NCBI RefSeq assembly: GCF_008039565.1
Contig: NZ_VDUX01000006.1
Location: 62,001-126,000, forward strand
Source of the DNA: Aeromicrobium terrae
GTDB taxonomy: Bacteria; Actinomycetota; Actinomycetes; Propionibacteriales; Nocardioidaceae
Direction of reading: 5' to 3'
DNA length: 64,000 nucleotides
Shown: positions 54,021 to 61,427 of the stretch, piece after piece
Numbering within the stretch: position 1 is the first letter of the stretch
How the letters are laid out: every line of letters starts with the position of its first letter
Made by a program: the position numbers and the translations under genes
The notes under the pieces: model-generated
What the model saw: the letters and a program-made list of their open reading frames with translations, nothing else
The model's database searches: none
What the model was told of the DNA's origin: nothing

Positions 54021-54664
54021 GCCAGGATCTCCGCGGCACGCACCGCGGCGGCGAACCGGCTCGCGGGAGCCTGCCGCGCCACCGCCTGCGCGTCCGCCCA
54101 GGTGTCGACGTCGCACAGCCTGCGCAGCTCCCCCACGGGGTGCGGGAGCACGGTGCGGGTGTGCTGCCCGGTGAACGACGTGGACATCCGGACGGACGTG
54201 AGCGCGGACGCGTCGCGGCCGTTGCGGACGCCCAGCAGCCACCAGCCGCCGTCCTCGGCGGGACCGAGCACGCTCGGCCACCTCTCGAGGAGCGCGGTCG
54301 CCTCGAGCAGGTCGTCCGCCGTGACCTGCGGCGTGTCCATGCCGATCTGCACGACGCCGTGGCCGGCATCCGCGTCGAGGTGCGCCTGGGCGAGCCGGTC
54401 GCCGAACGTCTCGCCCTCCTGCGGCACGACGCGGACGGCGTCCAGCGCCGCGACGATCTCCTCGGACCGGGCTGCTTCGGACAGGTCTCCGGTGAGCGCG
54501 ACGACGGCGGGAAGGTCGCTGCCGCGGACCGCGTCCAGGGTGTCGAGCAGGGCCGCGGCGGCGAGGTCGGCGGCGGAGTCGTCGCCGACGGTGCGGGCCA
54601 CCCGGGTCTTCGCCAGTCCGGGGACGGGCGCCTTGGCGACGACGAGGACGGTCGGTGCGCTCAT
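54017..54664 (-). CDS. DUF2064 / TIGR04282 glycosyltransferase-like protein
   Basis: This 215-residue GT-A-fold protein has the opening VLVVAKAPVPGLAKTRVA (nucleotidyltransferase-like signature, residues 6-23), the acidic pair QIGMDTPQVT near 107 and the GGWWLLGVR strand. It matches TIGR04282, annotated from cyanobacteria as arsenosugar biosynthesis glycosyltransferase, but in actinobacteria its product is unknown. It lies between a GT2 and a methyltransferase gene, which suggests assembly of a small glycosylated molecule. Confidence 0.87.
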   Translation of the reverse strand: MSAPTVLVVAKAPVPGLAKTRVARTVGDDSAADLAAAALLDTLDAVRGSDLPAVVALTGDLSEAARSEEIVAALDAVRVVPQEGETFGDRLAQAHLDADAGHGVVQIGMDTPQVTADDLLEATALLERWPSVLGPAEDGGWWLLGVRNGRDASALTSVRMSTSFTGQHTRTVLPHPVGELRRLCDVDTWADAQAVARQAPASRFAAAVRAAEILA

Positions 54665-55344
54665 CGGGCCGCCCTCCAGACCGCGCCGAAGTCACGGGCC
54701 ACCTGCGTGGTGCCGCGCACGGAGCCGGACACCTTCGAGCGGGTGCCCGCCGCCCGCGGCCGGTAGTCGACGTCGAGCTCGGCGACCGACCAGCCGGCCT
54801 TCGCCGCCTTGAGCATCAGCTCGAGCGGATAGCCGAAGCGGCGGTCGCGCAGGTCGAGGGCGAGGAGGTCGTCGCGCCGGCAGACGCGCATCGGCGCGAG
54901 GTCGTGGATGCCGAACCCGCTCGACCGGCGGATCCAGCCGGCCAGCAGCGTCGTGCCGACCCGGGCGTGCCACGGCCACACCCCGCGAGCCACCGGACGC
55001 CGCCGACCGACCGCCATCGTCACGTCCTCGTCGACGACCGCGTGGAGCAGGCGGGGCAGGTCCGCGAGGTCCATGGAGTCGTCCCCGTCGATCACCGCGA
55101 CGTAGGGCGCGGCGGCGGCCAGGACACCCGCGTGCACTGCGGCTCCGTAGCCGGGCCGCGGCTCCGCGACGACGGTGGCGCCGTGCTGCCGGGCGACGTC
55201 CGCGGTGCCGTCCCGCGAGCCGTTGTCCACGACGATCGCCCGGAACCCGTCCGGCACCGCGCCCAGCACGAGCGGCAGCGCCGCGGCCTCGTCGCGACAC
55301 GGGATGACCACGTCACACCGCGTCGCCACCCCGTCCTCGGTCAT
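54661..55344 (-). CDS. Glycosyltransferase family 2
   Basis: This 227-residue GT2 enzyme has VVIPCRDEAAALPLVLGAV, the strand IVVDNGSRDGTADVA and the DxD equivalent AVIDGDDSMD near residues 83-92. No membrane helices are visible, so it works on the cytoplasmic face. It is the first gene of a five-gene operon that continues with DUF2064, methyltransferase, oxidoreductase and membrane protein. It is similar to dolichol-phosphate-mannose-type transferases without the membrane extension. Confidence 0.9.
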   Translation of the reverse strand: MTEDGVATRCDVVIPCRDEAAALPLVLGAVPDGFRAIVVDNGSRDGTADVARQHGATVVAEPRPGYGAAVHAGVLAAAAPYVAVIDGDDSMDLADLPRLLHAVVDEDVTMAVGRRRPVARGVWPWHARVGTTLLAGWIRRSSGFGIHDLAPMRVCRRDDLLALDLRDRRFGYPLELMLKAAKAGWSVAELDVDYRPRAAGTRSKVSGSVRGTTQVARDFGAVWRAAR

Positions 55345-55459
55345 GATTCGAACCTAGGGTCGGCCGACCGCGAATCTCCACGGCCGACGGGTGACGGACC
55401 CGTGACGTCGCTCGTCACGAGCCCGCTCGACCCGGGAGAGCGCCACTACTGTGACGGGC

Positions 55460-56758
55460 ATGGAGGTCCGGCGGTCGAGCGCTCTCGGGAGGGCCCTGAT
55501 CGCGGCCGCTGCAGGCATCGCGCTGGTGGTCGCCGCGATGGTCGTCCCGCGGATCTCCGACCGCGACGTCCGCGTCCACTGGCCGCCGCTGCACGCCGAC
55601 TGGGACCCGCGGTTCGGGTGGCGCTTCGTCGTCGCGATCCTCGTCGGCGTCGCGCTCTGGTACCTCCTGCCGCGCCTCACCGACCGGCTCTCCTGGGGCG
55701 CCACCGTCGCGGTCAGCACGGCCGGCGCCTGGGTCTGGGCGATGTCGCTGGCGCTGACCGACGGCCGGTACGGCCTCGCCCGCATCTACGAGCGCGAGGG
55801 CGAGTACCTCTTCGACGCCAAGCGGGTCGACGACGTGGGACAGGCGCTCAGCACGTTCATCGACCGCATCCCGCGGGGCTCCGAGGACCACTGGCACATC
55901 CACGTCTCCGGCCACCCGCCCGGCGCTCTGCTCTCCTTCGTCCTGCTCGACCGCATCGGCATCGACGACCCGTTCTGGGTCGGCGTCGTCATCCTCACGC
56001 TGGGCACCACCGCCGTCGCCGCCGTGCTGCTCACCCTCGACGTCCTCGGCTCCCGCGAGCTCGCCCGCAAGGCGGCACCGTGGGTCGCGCTCGCGCCGCT
56101 CGCTGTCTGGGCCGGCGCGGGCGAGAGCCTCTACGCCGCCGTCGCGGCCTGGGGCCTCCTGCTGCTCGCCGGCGCCTGCCGGCACTCCCTCCCCGCCGTC
56201 GCGATCGCGGCGGGCCTCGTCCTCGGCTTCTGCCTGTTCCTGTCCTACGGACTCGTCCTGTTCGGCCTCCTCGCCCTGGCGGTGCTCGCGCTCACCGGCG
56301 GGTGGCGGATGCTGCCCTGGGCCGCGGCCGGCGTCGCGACGGTGGCCGTCCTGTTCTGGTCGCTCGGCTACGCGTGGTGGGAGGCCTACCCCGTGCTGCG
56401 CGAGCGCTATTACGCCGGCATCGCGTCGGAGCGGCCGTACTCCTACTGGGTGTGGGCGGACCTCGCGGCGTGGACGTTCACCGTCGGCCTCGCGACGTGG
56501 GCCGCGTTCCCGCAGCTGGCCCGCTCGCTCCGAGACCGCATCCCGCTGGCCGTGCTCGCCTCCACAGCGCTCACCGCGATCGTCGCGGCGTCGCTGTCCG
56601 CCATGAGCAAGGCCGAGGTGGAGCGCATCTGGCTCCCGTTCACGGTGTGGGTCGTCGCGGCGCCCGCGCTGCTCCCCGTTCGCTGGCGCGCGCCCCTGCT
56701 CTCGACGCAGGTCGGCGTGGCCCTGTTCTCCCAGATCTTCCTGGTGACGAGGTGGTGA
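55460..56758 (+). CDS. Polytopic membrane protein, GT-C-like
   Basis: This protein of about 432 residues has ten to twelve predicted helices. An extracytoplasmic loop between helices (residues 105-150) carries YEREGEYLFDAKRVDDVG and HIHVSGHPPG, a pattern seen in actinobacterial GT-C-type mannosyl or arabinosyl transferase relatives, though the full acidic signature is not certain. I take the ATG at 55460 because a TACTGT -10-like hexamer ends eight bases before it; an in-frame GTG nine bases earlier also exists. It is followed after two bases by a response regulator gene, so they are co-expressed. Confidence 0.75.
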   Translation: MEVRRSSALGRALIAAAAGIALVVAAMVVPRISDRDVRVHWPPLHADWDPRFGWRFVVAILVGVALWYLLPRLTDRLSWGATVAVSTAGAWVWAMSLALTDGRYGLARIYEREGEYLFDAKRVDDVGQALSTFIDRIPRGSEDHWHIHVSGHPPGALLSFVLLDRIGIDDPFWVGVVILTLGTTAVAAVLLTLDVLGSRELARKAAPWVALAPLAVWAGAGESLYAAVAAWGLLLLAGACRHSLPAVAIAAGLVLGFCLFLSYGLVLFGLLALAVLALTGGWRMLPWAAAGVATVAVLFWSLGYAWWEAYPVLRERYYAGIASERPYSYWVWADLAAWTFTVGLATWAAFPQLARSLRDRIPLAVLASTALTAIVAASLSAMSKAEVERIWLPFTVWVVAAPALLPVRWRAPLLSTQVGVALFSQIFLVTRW

Positions 56759-56760
56759 CC

Positions 56761-57474
56761 ATGACGGAACGACGCGACCAGGTGCTGGTGGTCGAGGACG
56801 ACCCACAGGTGCGTGACGTGGTGCGACGCTACCTCGAGCGCGAGGGTCTCGCGGTGCAGGTCTCCGGCAACGGGACCGAGGGCCTCGAGCTCGCGCGGCG
56901 CGGCCACCCGGACCTCGTGGTCCTCGACGTGATGCTGCCCGGCCTCAGCGGCCTGGAGGTCTGCCGCATCCTGCGCGAGGTGGACGGCTCGGACGTCCCG
57001 ATCGTCATGCTCACGGCGCTCGACGACACCGACGACCGCATCGCCGGCCTGGAGTCCGGCGCCGACGACTACGTCGGCAAGCCGTTCAGCGCCAAGGAGC
57101 TGACCCTGCGCATCCAGTCGGTGCTGCGTCGCTCCCGGGCGTCGGCCGAGCCGTCCGACGAGGAGACGCTGACCGACGGGGACCTCGTCGTCGACCCGTC
57201 GTCGCGCTCGGCCCGGCGCGACGGCGAGCCGCTGCCGCTGACGAGCCGCGAGCTCGACCTGCTCGTCTTCTTCCTGCGCCACCCGGGCGTGGTGCACAGC
57301 CGGGCCGATCTGCTGACGCAGGTGTGGGGCTGGGACTTCGGCGACCACTCGACGGTCACCGTCCACGTCAAGCGGCTGCGGCACAAGATCGAGCCGACCC
57401 CGTCGGAGCCACGACGCATCGTCACGGTCTACGGCCTCGGCTACCGCTACGACCTCGCGGAGGAGTCGTCATGA
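56761..57474 (+). CDS. OmpR/PhoB-family response regulator
   Basis: This is a 237-residue two-domain regulator. The receiver has the acidic pair VVEDDPQ, phospho-acceptor Asp in LVVLDVMLPG near residue 56, Thr in MLTALDD and Lys in VGKPFSAKE. The C-terminal winged helix includes PLTSRELDLLVFFLRHPG and the recognition helix with VTVHVKRLRHKIE, ending GYRYDL. It overlaps the sensor kinase gene as ATGA and is presumably activated by it. Start at the ATG with GAGGTGG site. Confidence 0.95.
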   Translation: MTERRDQVLVVEDDPQVRDVVRRYLEREGLAVQVSGNGTEGLELARRGHPDLVVLDVMLPGLSGLEVCRILREVDGSDVPIVMLTALDDTDDRIAGLESGADDYVGKPFSAKELTLRIQSVLRRSRASAEPSDEETLTDGDLVVDPSSRSARRDGEPLPLTSRELDLLVFFLRHPGVVHSRADLLTQVWGWDFGDHSTVTVHVKRLRHKIEPTPSEPRRIVTVYGLGYRYDLAEESS

Positions 57475-58499
57475 GCGCCCTCGACATCTTCTACGTCCTC
57501 CTGGGCGTCGCCTGCTCGCTCGCCGCGGTGGGCCTCGGCATCCTGGGCCTGCGCAGGATGCGGGCCCGCACGCTCGTCGCCTCGCTCCTCCTGCTCACGC
57601 TGACCCCGACGACGGCGGTCATCGTCGGCATCGTCGTCGCGAGCGGCTTCATGTTCAGCGCCGAGATCGCGCACAGCGCGGTGATCTGGGCGTCCGTCGC
57701 CGTCGTCTGCGTCCCGAGCGCGGTCTGGCTCGGCCGCGCCCTCGCCCACGAGATCGTCTGGGAGCGTGAGGCCCGCGAGCGCGAGCGCCAGGCGGAGGCA
57801 TCCCGCCGCCGGATGCTCGCCTGGCTGAGCCACGACCTCCGCACCCCGGTCTCCGGCGTGCTGGCGATGGCCGAGGCCATGGAGGACGGCGTCGTCGACC
57901 AGCCGGACGAGATCCGGGAGTACGCCGGCCTGATCCGCAACGAGACGAACCGCCTGGCCGGGATGATCGACGACCTCTTCGAGCTGGCCCGCATCGACGC
58001 CGGGGACCTCCGGCTCGAGCTCGAGCCCGTGGCGGTGGCCGACGTGCTGAAGAACGCCGTGCAGGCGTCGCGAGCCTCCGCCGATCGTCGTGGCGTCCGC
58101 CTCGAGGTAGAGGTGCCGGCCGACGTGACGCAGGCGCTCGGCGAGGGGCCGGCGCTCGTCCGCGTGGTGCGGAACCTGCTGGGCAACGCCATCCGCCACA
58201 CACCCGCCGACGGCGTCGTCGCCGTCTCCGCCGGACGGGCGGACGGCGAGGTCTGGCTCAGCGTCGAGGACACCTGCGGCGGCATCCCCGAGGACGACCT
58301 CCCGCACGTCTTCGAGGCGGCGTTCCGCGGCACCACGGCCCGCGAGACCGAGCAGGCCGGCGACCCCACCGGCGCCGGGATGGGCCTGACCATCGCCCAC
58401 GGCCTCGTCGACGCGCAGCACGGCACGATCGCCGTCCGCAACGTCGACGACGGCTGCCGCTTCGAGGTCCGCCTGCCCGTGGCCTCGCCCTCTCGCTGA
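57471..58499 (+). CDS. Sensor histidine kinase
   Basis: This is a 342-residue kinase with two membrane segments at the N-terminus (about residues 5-27 and 35-62) plus a third hydrophobic stretch near 65-85. The H-box AWLSHDLRTPVSG has the phospho-His near residue 121, followed by the N-box LLGNAIRHTPADG, G1 EDTCGGIPEDDL and G2 GAGMGLTIAHGLV. The extracytoplasmic part is tiny, so it may sense a membrane-embedded signal or a partner such as the upstream membrane protein. Its stop codon lies inside a hairpin repeat. Confidence 0.94.
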   Translation: MSALDIFYVLLGVACSLAAVGLGILGLRRMRARTLVASLLLLTLTPTTAVIVGIVVASGFMFSAEIAHSAVIWASVAVVCVPSAVWLGRALAHEIVWEREARERERQAEASRRRMLAWLSHDLRTPVSGVLAMAEAMEDGVVDQPDEIREYAGLIRNETNRLAGMIDDLFELARIDAGDLRLELEPVAVADVLKNAVQASRASADRRGVRLEVEVPADVTQALGEGPALVRVVRNLLGNAIRHTPADGVVAVSAGRADGEVWLSVEDTCGGIPEDDLPHVFEAAFRGTTARETEQAGDPTGAGMGLTIAHGLVDAQHGTIAVRNVDDGCRFEVRLPVASPSR

Positions 58500-58555
58500 G
58501 CGTGACGTTTTCGCCCACTTTTCCCGAAATTTCGGGCGAAAACGTCACTCCCAGC
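58491..58555 (+). repeat. GACGTTTTCGCCC hairpin repeat, copy 2 (convergent gap)
   Basis: Arms 58495-58517 and 58534-58555 pair nearly perfectly and contain GTGACGTTTTCGCCC and its inverse. The leading 27 bases are identical to the copy at 40.6 kb. Sitting between two converging stop codons, it is well placed as a two-way terminator for the sensor kinase and epimerase genes. Confidence 0.85.
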
Positions 58556-59561
58556 GCGTGCGGAGGGGGTCGGTGGCGAGCCGGGCGAGGCCGTCCTCGG
58601 GGTGGACGGACGCTCGGAAGCCGAGGCGTTCGGCGGCGGCGTCGGGCGACGCGAGCACGTGGCGCACGTCGAAGGCGCGGTAGTCGCCGGTGACGACGGG
58701 CGCCGGCCCGCCGCCGGCCTCGGCCAGCACCTCGGCCATGCGCCCGATCGTGAACGGGTGACCGGACGCGACGTTGTACGGCGTCACGCCGCTCGGGTGG
58801 TCGGCCACCTGCTCGATCGACAGGACGTTGGCCTGCGCGACGTCGTCGACGTGCACGAAGTCGCGCACCTGCGCGCCGTCCTCGAACACCCGCGGTGCCT
58901 CGCCGCGCGCCAGCGCGGAGCGGAAGATCGCCGCGACGCCGGAGTACGGGGTGTCCGCGGGCATCCCCGGGCCGTAGACGTTGTGGTACCTCAGCGCGAT
59001 CGTGCGGGCGCCCTCGAGCGTGCACCACGCGTCGGCGAAGTGCTCCTGCGCGACCTTCGACGCGGCGTACCCGGTGCGCGGCCGGAACGGGGTGTCCTCG
59101 CCGATGCGTCGCCAGGTGACGTCGCCGCCGCAGACCGGACAGCGCGGGTCGAACCACCCGGCGGCCAGGTCGTCCTCGCGGCGCGGCGCCGGCGGCACGT
59201 CACCGTGCTCCGGGCAGTCGTAGCGGCCGTCGCCGTAGACCACCATCGACGACGCGAGCACCAGGTCCTTCACCCCGGCCCGCGCCATCGCGGCGAGCAG
59301 CTCGGCGGTGCCGACGTCGTTGTGCGCGGCGTAGCCCGGGAGGTCCTGGGCGTCGACGCCGTTGCCGACCATCGCGGCCTGGTGGCAGACCACGTCGACG
59401 TCACCGAGCACGGCGTCCAACGGGTCGGTCCGGAGATCGAGCGTGTGGACACCGTCGCCACCGCGGGCGTCCAGCCCCACGACGTCGTGACCGCGCTCGG
59501 CGGCCGCGAGGGCGATCCGGCTGCCGATGAACCCGGCAGCACCCGTGAGCAGGACCTTCAC
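58545..59561 (-). CDS. NAD-dependent sugar-nucleotide epimerase/dehydratase with zinc-ribbon-like insert
   Basis: This 338-residue extended SDR has the NAD motif GAAGFIGS (residues 7-14), VVYGDGRYD after the Ser strand, the catalytic YAASK (near residue 170) and the product-site YHNVYGPGM and VHVDDVAQ motifs. Between the Ser and Tyr regions an insert holds DCPEHG and RCPVCGGDV, a Cys-x2-His / Cys-x2-Cys set that could bind zinc; it is unusual for this superfamily but recurs in some actinobacterial homologues. It acts on nucleotide sugars, perhaps for the glycosyltransferases nearby. It starts at GTG, overlapping mtnP as GTGA. Confidence 0.87.
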   Translation of the reverse strand: MKVLLTGAAGFIGSRIALAAAERGHDVVGLDARGGDGVHTLDLRTDPLDAVLGDVDVVCHQAAMVGNGVDAQDLPGYAAHNDVGTAELLAAMARAGVKDLVLASSMVVYGDGRYDCPEHGDVPPAPRREDDLAAGWFDPRCPVCGGDVTWRRIGEDTPFRPRTGYAASKVAQEHFADAWCTLEGARTIALRYHNVYGPGMPADTPYSGVAAIFRSALARGEAPRVFEDGAQVRDFVHVDDVAQANVLSIEQVADHPSGVTPYNVASGHPFTIGRMAEVLAEAGGGPAPVVTGDYRAFDVRHVLASPDAAAERLGFRASVHPEDGLARLATDPLRTRWE

Positions 59562-60352
59562 GGCAGCTCGATGGGCAGGTCGAGCCCGTCGACGGCATGC
59601 GAGCACGAGCAGTCCCGGTCGGTGCCGACCGCCGCGATGACCTCGGCCAGCCCGCCCTTGAGGGAGTCGATGTGCTCCGCGAACACCCGCATGACGTCGT
59701 CCTGGGTGACGGCGCTGGCCTCGTCGACGCCGGCGTCGTGGTCGGTGACCAGGCAGACGGTGGCGTAGCAGAGCGCCAGCTCGCGGGCGAGGATCGCCTC
59801 CGGGTGGGTGGTCATGCCGATGACCGACCAGCCGTGCGAGGCGTACCACTTGGACTCGGCACGGGTGGAGAACCGCGGGCCGTCGATGACGACGAGCGTC
59901 CCGCCGTCCACCGGCTCGAGGCCGGCGAGGCCGTTCTGCAGGTGGCCGCGGAGGCGCGGGCAGAACGGGTCGGCGAACGCGACGTGACAGGCGTTCTCGT
60001 CATAGTACGTCTGGATGCGCTTGGTGGTGCGGTCGACGAGCTGGTCGGGCACCACGAACGTGCCGGGACCGAGCTCCACCTGCAGACCGCCCACGGCGCA
60101 CGGCGCGAGGACCTGCCGGACGCCGAGGCTGCGCAGGGCCCACAGGTTCGCCCGGTACGGCACCTGGTGGGCCGGGAAGCGGTGGCCCGGGCCGTGCCGG
60201 GGCAGGAACGCGACGCTGCGGCCGCCCACCGTGCCGATCGCGATCGGCGCCGACGGAGCCCCGTACGGGGTCTCGACCTCGACGGTCTCGACGTCGTCCA
60301 GGAACGTGTAGAAGCCCGATCCACCGATGACCGCGAGGTCCGGATTCGTCAT
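59558..60352 (-). CDS. mtnP: 5'-methylthioadenosine phosphorylase
   Basis: This 264-residue trimeric purine phosphorylase cleaves methylthioadenosine to adenine and methylthioribose 1-phosphate. Family motifs are present: VIGGSGFYTF with the phosphate-site residues, LPRHGPGHRFPAHQVPYRAN, EGPRFSTRAE-like DGPRFSTRAESKWY, and VIGMTTHPEAILARE. The active-site variant TTHPE rather than MTxxPE is common in actinobacteria; homologues in S. coelicolor and mycobacteria include MTA- and inosine-type activities, so substrate choice is likely but not certain. Confidence 0.9.
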   Translation of the reverse strand: MTNPDLAVIGGSGFYTFLDDVETVEVETPYGAPSAPIAIGTVGGRSVAFLPRHGPGHRFPAHQVPYRANLWALRSLGVRQVLAPCAVGGLQVELGPGTFVVPDQLVDRTTKRIQTYYDENACHVAFADPFCPRLRGHLQNGLAGLEPVDGGTLVVIDGPRFSTRAESKWYASHGWSVIGMTTHPEAILARELALCYATVCLVTDHDAGVDEASAVTQDDVMRVFAEHIDSLKGGLAEVIAAVGTDRDCSCSHAVDGLDLPIELP

Positions 60353-60431
60353 GACTCAGAGCATGTCATCCGGATGCGAAAACGCCGATCACCGGTACGG
60401 TCGTAGAAATCATGAGTACCGGGGGGTTCCC

Positions 60432-61136
60432 ATGTGGTTGACCAAGTCGAAGACCGACGACGACACCGACCAGGACGTCACTGACGACACCGTCGTCCAG
60501 CCCGAGATCCGCGAGGAGCGCGTCCACCGCGACGACGACCGCGTGCGCGGCACCCACGTCGCCGAGCGCGCCGAGGAGGACGATGCTCCGGTCACGGAGC
60601 CGGTCGTCGCCACCACCGAGGAGCAGCGGGACGAGTTCGGGGGCCTGCACCTCGGCGCCTGCATCCTCGGCTGGCTGTCCGGGGTGGGCCTGGCCGTGAT
60701 CCTGCTCGGCATCGTCGGCGCCGTCGCTGCCGCCGTCGGCGATCGCATCGACTTCACGCAGGACGACTTCCAGCGCAACGGCCCCGAGCTGACGACGGCC
60801 GCCGCCATCACGGCTGTCGCGCTGCTCGCCATCGCGTACGCCGTCGCCGGCTACGTCGCCGGCCGCATGTCGCGGTTCCACGGCTTCCGCCAGGGCCTCG
60901 GCGTGTGGCTCGTCGGCGTGGTGGTCATCGGCGCCGCCACGGCGGTCGGCCTGGTCTTCGGCGACGAGTACGACGTGCTGCAGCGCATCGACCTCCCGGA
61001 GATCCCGGTGCCCGACGACGACCTCACCACCGGCGCCCTGGTCACCGGCGGCGCCGCCCTCGTCGCGACCCTCCTCGCCGCCCTCATCGGCGGCAAGATC
61101 GGCACCCGCTTCCACCGCCGCATCGACCGCCTCTGA
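60432..61136 (+). CDS. Acidic-N-terminus membrane protein
   Basis: This is a 234-residue protein with a charged, Asp/Glu-rich cytoplasmic head (residues 1-75, many DD and EE pairs) followed by four helices (about residues 80-105, 125-150, 158-178 and 200-222) containing GWLSGVGLAVIL and GGKIGTRFHRR at the end. Similar proteins occur widely in actinobacteria without a known role. The ATG follows GGGGGG at a suitable distance. It is a single gene, divergent from mtnP. Confidence 0.8.
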   Translation: MWLTKSKTDDDTDQDVTDDTVVQPEIREERVHRDDDRVRGTHVAERAEEDDAPVTEPVVATTEEQRDEFGGLHLGACILGWLSGVGLAVILLGIVGAVAAAVGDRIDFTQDDFQRNGPELTTAAAITAVALLAIAYAVAGYVAGRMSRFHGFRQGLGVWLVGVVVIGAATAVGLVFGDEYDVLQRIDLPEIPVPDDDLTTGALVTGGAALVATLLAALIGGKIGTRFHRRIDRL

Positions 61137-61166
61137 ACCGAGCCCGTTGGGTAGAGTTGCGTCGTC

Positions 61167-61237
61167 GCCGATGTAGCTCAATGGCAGAGCGCTTGCTTCC
61201 CAAGCAAGACACGCGGGTTCGATTCCCGTCATCGGCT
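61167..61237 (+). tRNA. tRNA-Gly (anticodon CCC)
   Basis: The acceptor stem GCCGATG/CATCGGC, D-arm with AGCTCAATGGCAGAGC, anticodon stem CTTGC/GCAAG around loop TTCCCAA (anticodon CCC at 61199-61201) and T-arm GCGGGTTCGATTCCCGT all pair. No CCA is encoded. It reads GGG glycine codons. Unusual tRNA-derived repeats follow immediately downstream. Confidence 0.96.
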
Positions 61238-61264
61238 CCGCTAGCCCGAAGGGCTCCGTCAGGC

Positions 61265-61335
61265 GATGACGGGGATCGAAGGGGGCCCCATCGACGCGGC
61301 GAAGCCGCCCGACGAGGGATCCCGTCATCGGCTCC
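61265..61335 (+). repeat. tRNA-Gly-derived repeat unit 1
   Basis: The 69-bp core (61267-61335) starts with a reverse-complement copy of the tRNA T-arm/acceptor 3' part (61265-61280, 15 of 16 matching) and ends with a direct copy of the tRNA 3' end (CCCGTCATCGGCTCC). Between them is a GC-rich hairpin GCGGC-gaa-GCCGC. The two ends pair with each other, so the unit folds into one long stem just downstream of the tRNA gene. Confidence 0.85.
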
Positions 61336-61356
61336 ACGGCGCAGCCGTCCGTTCCC

Positions 61357-61427
61357 GGTGACGGGAATCGAAGGGGGCCCCATCGACGCGGCGAAGCCGC
61401 CCGACGAGGGATCCCGTCAGCGGCTCC
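61357..61427 (+). repeat. tRNA-Gly-derived repeat unit 2
   Basis: This is a second copy of the 69-bp unit (61359-61427), differing from unit 1 by two bases and placed 92 bases further on. Its inverted head (TGACGGGAATCGAA) matches the reverse complement of the tRNA exactly, and its tail carries one change (CAG for CAT) in the tRNA 3' end. The stop codon of the converging sensor kinase gene lies in that tail. Confidence 0.85.

Noticed and set aside
61265..61427. Short CRISPR-like repeat array
   Set aside because: Only two 69-bp units, both with recognisable tRNA-Gly pieces, and no spacer series or cas genes; a CRISPR is excluded.
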